Assembly: GCA_033720735.1 (NCBI GenBank)
Contig: JAWWBX010000184.1
Location: 1 to 8,681, forward strand
Direction: 5' to 3'
Length of the DNA: 8,681 nt
Source of the DNA: B8-G4 sp033720735
Lineage (GTDB): Bacteria > Bacteroidota > Bacteroidia > Chitinophagales > Saprospiraceae
Positions within the stretch are counted from its first letter, which is position 1. Each line of letters opens with the position of its first letter. Below are positions 1-5,824 of the stretch, in pieces. The notes under the pieces were generated by a model. That model was not told the origin of the DNA and made no database searches. It worked only from the letters and a program-made list of their open reading frames with translations. The position numbers were made by a program, and so were the translations under genes.

Positions 1-3000
1 CGGTGTCATCTCCACATTCGAGCGTCACGTCTGTACAAGTGATCATCGGCGGGAGCTTGTCCTCAATGACAATCTTGCCCCAGCAGGACAGCCCGTCCTC
101 CGTCGTGATGGTCACATTGTAGTACACGCCGAGTTCGGGATCCGTCAGGATGATCTCACCCCCTGCAGTTCCAAATCCTTCGACGGTGATGATGAAGTCA
201 TCAAAACAGCCGTAAACGCCACCCTCCAGAATAATATCCGGATTGATGACCACCTCACAGTCTCCGTTTGCGGAGATCGTCACGGTATCGTTACAGGCCA
301 CCCACGGATCCTGCGGATGTTCTACTACGATCACCGGGAACGAGCAGGAGGCGGTATCTCCAAATGGCGTAAACGCGATGTACTCCTGGATCGTCGTGCC
401 GATCGGGAAGTAGTCACCAGAAGTCAGGCCACTGTTGTCAACCTGAAGGATGGTCACATTATCGAGACTGCCGCAAAGTGGTGAAACACTCACTTCATAA
501 TTGGCAATGCCGGAGCAAGCTCCCGGATCCAGGTCCACAACCACTGCGGCCGGACAATTGAGCACCAGACCTGCTCCACCGATACCGGTGACCTGCACCT
601 CGCAAGTCGAGACGAGACCACACTCATCGGTGACGGTCAGAATGACTGTCTGGATCGAGTCATTGACAAACGCCAGGCAGTTAAATTCAGTTTGTGACAG
701 GGCCAGGGTGACATCGCCACAATTGTCAAAACTACCAGCGTCCACGTCGGCCGGTGTGATGGTCTGGACATCGCCGAGGTTGAAGTCGATCGTAATGTCC
801 ATACACAAGGCTGTCGGCGGTACGACGTCCTCGATGGTTATCGTTTGCACACCTGTACTCACATTGCCGCAGTCATCGGTGGCAGACCAGGTGCGAAGAA
901 TTGTCCCGGTGCCGTTACACCCCAGCGTCGGACTGTCGGTAAATGTTGTCGTCACTGAAGCGCTGCAATTGTCAGCGGCATCCGTTACGTCACCCGTCAA
1001 TTGGAGATTCCCCGGATCATCTTCACAGCTGATGGTCACATCAGCCGGTGTGGTGAAGGTGGGTGCAATCGTATCGATGAGTGTGATTGTTTGTACGTCT
1101 GTTGTACTGTTGCCGCATTCGTCTGAGACGATCCACGTACGCATGATCGTCGACACCACAGGACACGTACCACCCGAAACCGCATCTGAATAGGTGACGG
1201 TGACATCCGTACAGTTGTCGACGGCATTCATGACCATACCAGTGTTGGCTGGATCGGGATCAATGCTGCAATCGATCGCGGTGTCGGCAGGGGTGGTAAA
1301 CGTCGGTGCCATGTTGTCCTCGCGCAGGATGGTCTGCAGTCCGGTGGTGACATTACCACAGGCATCGGTTGCTGTCCAGGTCCTGAAAATCGTATCGATA
1401 GCTGGGCAGCCGTCAGGTGAGACCACATCCGAGAAATCAACGGTCACATTCGAGCAATTGTCGGCCGCATCAGTGACGTCACCGGTGTTTGCCGGCAGCG
1501 AGTCCTGGCCACATTCTATCGTCACGTCCGGAGGTACCGTAAAGGTCGGTCCGGTGGCATCCTGCACGGTGATGACCTGCACACAGCTGCTGTCGATGTT
1601 TCCGCAGATATCTTCAGCGTAAAAGGTCCTGGTGATCGTACCAATGACCATCGCCGCACAAGTGCCATCAAATCCGGTTGAGTCATTTTGCACTGTCACC
1701 GTGACTGCACTGCAGTTGTCGAGATACATCGGAATACCGAGGTCCGCCGGGTCTGAGCTATCGTTACAGTCGATTGTCACATCGGCAGGACAGGTCCCCT
1801 GCAAGAGTGTTGGCGGCACCGTATCCTGAATCGTGATCATTTGTACACAGGTGGTGCTGTTGCCACAGTCATCGGTAATCGTCCACGTACGCATGATCGG
1901 CGGATCCGTCGAACACGTCCCACCTGCTGAATCATCACTGTAGGTGATAGTGACACTAGCCGAGCAGTTGTCGGTTGCCGTTGGCATTCCTGTATTTACC
2001 GGATCGCTGCTCTCATCGCAGTTGATCGTCACATCGGCCGGACAACTCGTGATCGTCGGAGCCTCGGTATCCACCCGGACGATCAGCTGAACAGCAGTGT
2101 TCGAGTTTCCACAAATGTCCGAAGCGGTCCAGGTGCGTACGATCGTGTCCGTGCCGTCGCAGGGCCCCGGAATGATCATGTCGCTAAACATGATCGTATC
2201 CGGCGAACAATTATCCATCAGATCGGTCACATCCCCGGTTGTCGCCGGGGAAGTATCATCGGTACAATCGATCGTCACGTCAGGTGGCACGGTAAATGTC
2301 GGCGCGATTGTGTCGAGGCGAATGATCGTCTGCAGACCCGTCGCGCTATTGCCGCAGGCATCGCTGACGATCCATGTTCGGAAGATCGTGTCGGATGAAG
2401 GGCATCCATCAGGCACAACGAGATCCATAAAATCTACGGTGATCGCAGAACAGTTGTCGAGCGTGTCGGTGACCTCACCCGTAAACACCGGCGATGAATC
2501 CGCCGAACAGCTAATGACAGTATCAGGTGGTACTGTAAAGGTCGGTGCCACCGAATCGATGAGTGAGATCGTCTGTACGTCAGTCGCGCTGTTGCCACAG
2601 GCATCCGTGACCACCCAGGTACGGGTGACGACTTCCACGATCGGGCAAGCTCCCGTCATGGTTGCGTCACTGAACGTTACCGTCATTGCCGTGCAATTGT
2701 CGGTCGTATCGCTGATCTCACCCGCAAAGGCCGGCGAGATGTCGGTATCGCAATTCATGATGGTATCGGCGGGCGCAGTGAATGAAGGCGCCACGGTATC
2801 AACCACCGTAATGATCTGCTGGCAGCTCGTATTCATGTTGCCGCAATCATCCGTGCCCACAAACGAGCGGGTGATGGTACCGATCACGGTGGCAGTGCAC
2901 GATCCGTCAAAGCCGCTCAGAACATCCGAGAAAGTGATCGTTGCTCCATCGCAGGCGTCCATGTAAACTGGCGACCCCAGTGTCATGGTGTCGGTAGCTG

Positions 3001-5302
3001 TATTGCAAAGGATCGTTGTGTCCGACGGACAGTCGACGAGAGCCGGAGCAACCGTGTCCTGCACCGTAAAGGTCTGCACACAAGTGCCTGAACTCCCTGA
3101 GCCATCCGAAATGGTATAAGTACGCGTAATGATGATCGGGTCGCCGGCACAACCGGTCGCTCCATTGCTCACATCGGCACTCGAGATCATAAGCGGATCA
3201 CAAAAGTCGGTCACAGAAATGACTGTGGTATCCGGAGCCGGGACATCGGTAGTGCAGGCAAAGGTGCCACCATCGACCGGTGGACAGGTAAACATCAACG
3301 TACAACACGGATCCAGGGTCACGGTATCGAAAGCCATACATCCGTTGTTGTCCGTCACGATCACATCGTACGTCCCGGGAGGAACGTTGGTGAGATCTTC
3401 AGTCATTGCTCCATTGGACCACATGTAGGTGAAGGGGCCCGATCCGGAAACGGTCAGGTCAATGTCACCATTGGGCGTATTTGACATGGGGCAGCTGGTG
3501 GTGATCATGGTGGTCGGCAACGCCAACTGAACAAGCGTGATCGAATCGATGGCCGTACAGTTAGCTACTGTATCGGTAATCGTCACGCGATAGACACCAG
3601 GGTCTGATACAAATCCAGTGGTCATCGTCGTCGCCATGAACCCATTGGGCCCTTCCCAAATGTATTCGTAGTCGATCGTGTCCGGTGTGCCTTCGGCCGT
3701 GAAGACCGTACTGTCACCTACGCAGACGGTGCTGTCGCCTGTGATATCCACACCGATAAAAGGTAGCATGATCGGCCCTTCGAAGGTCGTGCTCGCAAAC
3801 CACCAGGTATTCAGCGTGCTTTGCTCACCGTAGCCGATTGGCGTACCAGTACACGTTCCGCTCGGCGGATCACCGATCTGGAAATTGGTCCACGTGCGGC
3901 ATCCTCCGACACCACAGACACAGCCATTCAATTGGACTTTCGGCTGTCCGGTGCCCGGGTCGCCCTCGTCGATGGTGGTTGTCACAAGGTCGTCAGTGAT
4001 GTTGCTGTCATCCCAATAGAGCAGCTCGGTCGAGACGCCGGGACAAATCGGTCTGACCGTCTCGACGCACCACCCGTTTTTCAATAATTCAACGTCGAAC
4101 GCGGCGTAGTGCTGAACACCCTGCGCATACCGCAGATAGGTCGGGATCATCATGCCAAAATCTACCGGGGTACCATCCCCCATCAACCCGTCCCAGAAGA
4201 GGCAGGCCGTATCCGCCTCAGAAAATGCCATCGCCAAGAGCACATCAGTCGTGTCCGGGTCGAAGAGCTGGTTGTCATTGGCAAAGTCGAGCAGGATCTC
4301 AACCTGCCCCATGCGTGTAACACCAACCCTGATGCAGACACTATCTCCGATACACTCAATACCGAGGATCTCGGCCGTTCCACAGGGATTGGCCGGCGAC
4401 GGGAACTCAACGATGTCGGGTTCCTGAACGAAGACCATATGGTCTGCAGCACCAGCCGTGGCATTCATATTGTTAACGGACATGCGGTCGGCGATGATGT
4501 CGCCGGTATTGCCGGGCCCGGTCAGCCCGAAGGCAACGGTGAACGAGAGTCCCTGAAAGCCTGATGAATCGAAGTCAATGCGGGAGACGAAACCGTCCAT
4601 GGTATAGGAGTACAGGGTCCCGTTGAACGCTTGATTGAACTGGCATTCCGGGGGCATATTTCCGTTTGAGGGTGGAGTCCGCAATGCCCAGTTGCGCGAC
4701 CAGAGCCGGCCTGGCATTTCGGCGCCACTGTTGACGACGGTAAAGTCAAACCACTTGACGTTGACGATATTCCCCGAGGATCCATCGCTAAACTCAAGGC
4801 GGAAATCACCGATCGTGTCCGGCACAAAGACGGCAAACGGGTGCATGGCCGTATTGGTGCTGTACCCATTGACGGCATCCAATACATCGGGTCCGGAACT
4901 CGCAAGGAGCCACGTATCCGCATTGTTGTTACTGCTGTTAATATTGAAGGGGCCGTGGACCACATTGCCGGCAGGATCCACGATCCGGAACTGGTAGTTG
5001 CCAATGTTCTCGAGATCACCATTGTCCATGGCTTCACGGGACAAGCCAATGTACAAGGTGTCCCGCGTCGGGCCGACAGTGTCGGTGATCCTGACAAACA
5101 GGCTCGACGTATCGTTGGCCCCGAATTCGGCAAAGTTTCCAAATCCGTTGGCATTGGTATGCAACATCACCTCGTTGGTGTCTGCTGGTGAAAGTTGCTT
5201 GGTTCCTTCAGCCTGGAGTGTGCCGGTGCTGCCGAAGACAATGCAAATAAGGCTCACGATGGCTATCGCCGACCGTTGCCAGTTCATGGGTAATGTTCGC
5301 AT
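1..5302 (-). CDS. Giant secreted HYR/Ig-like repeat protein, probable T9SS substrate (3' end outside window)
   Basis: One uninterrupted frame runs from ATG at 5302 to the left window edge: 1767 codons without a stop. The start is supported by a following signal peptide; a second in-frame ATG at 5287 is an alternative, and neither has a clear Shine-Dalgarno sequence, which is usual in Bacteroidota. An in-frame TGA lies about 57 bases upstream. Order of parts: signal peptide (1-31); unassigned N-terminal region (32 to about 512), with an FlgD-like W-D-G-L-x-G-D-G-T-P segment near residue 370 and a C-x-C-x4-C motif at 461-468; PKD-like module (about 513-596); SprB-like module (597-672, with V-T-D-N-N-G-C); divergent HYR-like unit (673-754); nine HYR/Ig-like repeats (755-1496); three more divergent units (1497-1752); and the start of another. 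A secreted structural or adhesive role fits. A T9SS sorting domain is expected beyond the window but not seen. The visible part has six lysines and is rich in Asp and Thr. Confidence 0.95.
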   Translation of the reverse strand, partial: MRTLPMNWQRSAIAIVSLICIVFGSTGTLQAEGTKQLSPADTNEVMLHTNANGFGNFAEFGANDTSSLFVRITDTVGPTRDTLYIGLSREAMDNGDLENIGNYQFRIVDPAGNVVHGPFNINSSNNNADTWLLASSGPDVLDAVNGYSTNTAMHPFAVFVPDTIGDFRLEFSDGSSGNIVNVKWFDFTVVNSGAEMPGRLWSRNWALRTPPSNGNMPPECQFNQAFNGTLYSYTMDGFVSRIDFDSSGFQGLSFTVAFGLTGPGNTGDIIADRMSVNNMNATAGAADHMVFVQEPDIVEFPSPANPCGTAEILGIECIGDSVCIRVGVTRMGQVEILLDFANDNQLFDPDTTDVLLAMAFSEADTACLFWDGLMGDGTPVDFGMMIPTYLRYAQGVQHYAAFDVELLKNGWCVETVRPICPGVSTELLYWDDSNITDDLVTTTIDEGDPGTGQPKVQLNGCVCGVGGCRTWTNFQIGDPPSGTCTGTPIGYGEQSTLNTWWFASTTFEGPIMLPFIGVDITGDSTVCVGDSTVFTAEGTPDTIDYEYIWEGPNGFMATTMTTGFVSDPGVYRVTITDTVANCTAIDSITLVQLALPTTMITTSCPMSNTPNGDIDLTVSGSGPFTYMWSNGAMTEDLTNVPPGTYDVIVTDNNGCMAFDTVTLDPCCTLMFTCPPVDGGTFACTTDVPAPDTTVISVTDFCDPLMISSADVSNGATGCAGDPIIITRTYTISDGSGSSGTCVQTFTVQDTVAPALVDCPSDTTILCNTATDTMTLGSPVYMDACDGATITFSDVLSGFDGSCTATVIGTITRSFVGTDDCGNMNTSCQQIITVVDTVAPSFTAPADTIMNCDTDISPAFAGEISDTTDNCTAMTVTFSDATMTGACPIVEVVTRTWVVTDACGNSATDVQTISLIDSVAPTFTVPPDTVISCSADSSPVFTGEVTDTLDNCSAITVDFMDLVVPDGCPSSDTIFRTWIVSDACGNSATGLQTIIRLDTIAPTFTVPPDVTIDCTDDTSPATTGDVTDLMDNCSPDTIMFSDMIIPGPCDGTDTIVRTWTASDICGNSNTAVQLIVRVDTEAPTITSCPADVTINCDESSDPVNTGMPTATDNCSASVTITYSDDSAGGTCSTDPPIMRTWTITDDCGNSTTCVQMITIQDTVPPTLLQGTCPADVTIDCNDSSDPADLGIPMYLDNCSAVTVTVQNDSTGFDGTCAAMVIGTITRTFYAEDICGNIDSSCVQVITVQDATGPTFTVPPDVTIECGQDSLPANTGDVTDAADNCSNVTVDFSDVVSPDGCPAIDTIFRTWTATDACGNVTTGLQTILREDNMAPTFTTPADTAIDCSIDPDPANTGMVMNAVDNCTDVTVTYSDAVSGGTCPVVSTIMRTWIVSDECGNSTTDVQTITLIDTIAPTFTTPADVTISCEDDPGNLQLTGDVTDAADNCSASVTTTFTDSPTLGCNGTGTILRTWSATDDCGNVSTGVQTITIEDVVPPTALCMDITIDFNLGDVQTITPADVDAGSFDNCGDVTLALSQTEFNCLAFVNDSIQTVILTVTDECGLVSTCEVQVTGIGGAGLVLNCPAAVVVDLDPGACSGIANYEVSVSPLCGSLDNVTILQVDNSGLTSGDYFPIGTTIQEYIAFTPFGDTASCSFPVIVVEHPQDPWVACNDTVTISANGDCEVVINPDIILEGGVYGCFDDFIITVEGFGTAGGEIILTDPELGVYYNVTITTEDGLSCWGKIVIEDKLPPMITCTDVTLECGDDT
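47..814 (-). repeat. Three divergent HYR-like units (R10-R12)
   Basis: Downstream of the regular array lie three less similar units of 82, 87 and 87 residues: R10 569-814, R11 308-568 and R12 47-307. R10 keeps D-N-C and D-E-C-G but has Phe where the second-position Cys normally is. R11 looks most like a classical HYR domain, with N-C-P-A near the start and A-S-C-S-F-P-V at the end. R12 has C-N-D and S-C-W-G and a different middle with no D-x-C-G-N. The next unit begins at 46 (M-I-T-C-T-D-V-T-L-E-C) and is cut by the window edge, so the array continues. Confidence 0.7.
815..3040 (-). repeat. Nine tandem HYR/Ig-like protein repeats (R1-R9)
   Basis: This region encodes nine consecutive repeats of 81-88 residues. 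Unit bounds on the plus strand: R1 2786-3040, R2 2543-2785, R3 2300-2542, R4 2057-2299, R5 1811-2056, R6 1547-1810, R7 1304-1546, R8 1061-1303, R9 815-1060. The consensus opens with T-F-T-x-P-x-D-x-x-I-x-C, then D-N-C-(S/T), an extended T-V-T-F-S-D strand, a Cys after a turn, (R-T-W or R-x-F), D-x-C-G-N, a V-Q-x-I strand and a D-(T/S)-x-x-P linker. Four core cysteines recur (R9 and all others keep them). R1, R5 and R6 have two further cysteines. Divergent relatives flank the array at 3041-3286 and 47-814. The pattern matches HYR/Ig-like beta-sandwich repeats of secreted Bacteroidota proteins; the fold assignment is from motif recognition, not a search. Confidence 0.9.
5210..5302 (-). other. 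Sec signal peptide of the second giant protein
   Basis: The first 31 residues have a short positively charged segment (Arg2, Arg10), a hydrophobic core (S-A-I-A-I-V-S-L-I-C-I-V-F-G) and a likely cleavage after L-Q-A at residue 31, just before E-G-T-K. Cys20 lacks a proper lipobox (Ile at -1), so a lipoprotein signal is unlikely. If translation starts at the second ATG (5287) the signal is 26 residues and still functional-looking. Confidence 0.85.
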
Positions 5303-5534
5303 TCTCAAGTAGGTATAATATCTCAAGCTCAATACGCCTTTGCTATTCAATTCAAGTCATTTGTGCTCCTTTCAGGGAGTTCCTTTCATCGTTACTGTGT
5401 CGCACAAACTGACCCGCACCGCGCCAGAACCCGCGTCGTAGCTGGATTTTTGGCATGTACGGACAGTCTGGTATCGTTGTCATATCCAGTATCTCAAGGA
5501 TTGATGCAAAATCCGTTCCATAAACCACCAGTCC

Positions 5535-5553
5535 GTACGTGATCGACACGTAC
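5535..5553. repeat. Perfect 7-bp inverted repeat upstream of the second giant gene
   Basis: GTACGTG and CACGTAC are separated by 5 bases. The dyad lies about 235 bp upstream of the start at 5302. The left arm is also part of an imperfect 11-bp inverted match with 5454-5464 (CATGTACGGAC against GTCCGTACGTG, one wobble). It could be an operator for a dimeric regulator or a small RNA structure; there is no direct evidence for either. Confidence 0.35.
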
Positions 5554-5673
5554 AGACGAGTACTTGCTTTTTGTTAGATTCCGGGGAGAAACTTGCTGGA
5601 TCGCGAAAGCGTGCAGCCTTCCGTGAAAGGAGTTGCAAATGCAATGCCAAACAAGCCCGGGGTGAGCAGTGTC

Positions 5674-5735
5674 AGGGGGTTGGGTGTAAGAAAAAAGGGA
5701 GTGAGGATGTGGGGGTAAAAGGAGAAAAGGTGGGG
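5674..5735 (+). other. Purine-rich tract in the intergenic region
   Basis: The plus strand is almost entirely G and A with scattered T, including runs GGGGG, GGG, GGG, GGGGG and GGGG. Loops between the G-runs are mostly longer than 10 bases, so it does not meet the usual G-quadruplex pattern. In leftward transcripts this is a C/U-rich stretch that directly follows the strong stem-loop and may contribute to termination. Confidence 0.4.
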
Positions 5736-5772
5736 AATGCCAGAAAAACTTTTTTCCCTATTGCATTCCCCA
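5731..5772 (-). terminator. Strong stem-loop, probable terminator of the first giant gene
   Basis: A perfect 10-bp inverted repeat (TGGGGAATGC / GCATTCCCCA) encloses 22 bases, within which GAAAAA and TTTTTC can form a second inner stem. On the minus strand it lies about 52 bases after the stop and is followed by a pyrimidine-rich CCTTTTCTCCTTTTAC tail. The G+C-rich base and T-rich tail fit intrinsic termination for leftward transcription. The inner A/T stem and long arms also allow a longer extended hairpin. Confidence 0.65.
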
Positions 5773-5795
5773 GAGCTACTAAATTAATTCTTTCA

Positions 5796-5818
5796 ACTTG
5801 AACTACATGCGTTCAAGT
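5796..5818 (-). terminator. Hairpin 6 bases after the stop codon of the first giant gene
   Basis: A perfect 8-bp inverted repeat (ACTTGAAC / GTTCAAGT) with a 7-base loop lies immediately after the TAG stop. On the minus strand it is followed by an A/T-rich stretch (TGAAAGAATTAATTT) without a clean U-run. It may be a weak terminator or a 3'-end stabilising structure. Confidence 0.5.
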
Positions 5819-5824
5819 GTTAAA

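Larger units (their letters stand above)
5303..5824. other. Intergenic region between the two giant genes
   Basis: This 522-bp stretch has no convincing gene. It holds two inverted repeats just after the upstream stop codon, a purine-rich tract, a perfect 7-bp inverted repeat, and repeated short words close to the downstream start. The promoter of the second giant gene is probably here, but I found no clear match to the Bacteroidota TAnnTTTG element on the minus strand. A TATTAT sits about 14 bases upstream of the ATG but has no suitable upstream partner. The gap and the terminator-like structures argue for separate transcription of the two genes. Confidence 0.75.

Noticed and set aside
501..1829. 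Plus-strand open frames at 501-1193, 1194-1622 and 1632-1829
   Set aside because: They lie antisense to the continuous minus-strand gene with clear signal peptide and repeats. Their own repetitive look is only the complement of the HYR/Ig-like repeats.
2097..2966. Plus-strand 289-codon open frame
   Set aside because: Antisense to repeats R2-R4 and adjoining units. The product has no recognisable domain and shows a period matching the minus-strand repeats.
815..3040. CRISPR array or DNA satellite
   Set aside because: The period of about 243 bp is exactly in codon frame, the DNA copies are much diverged, and conservation is at the protein level, so this is a protein repeat array.
5287..5302. 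Lipoprotein signal around Cys20 of the second protein
   Set aside because: The residues before the Cys (S-L-I) do not fit a lipobox, and a better signal peptidase I site follows at residue 31.
5352..5549. Possible 65-residue minus-strand gene in the gap, ending 49 bases before the giant gene
   Set aside because: It begins at GTG with no ribosome-binding signal, has no recognisable motif, and overlaps the short word repeats and inverted repeat of the presumed control region. A leader peptide cannot be excluded.
5674..5735. G-quadruplex
   Set aside because: Most spacers between the G-runs exceed 10 bases, so the usual motif is not met.
5571..5801. Possible 76-residue plus-strand gene in the gap
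   Set aside because: TTG start, highly biased Lys/Gly composition from the purine tract, and it runs through the strong stem-loop.
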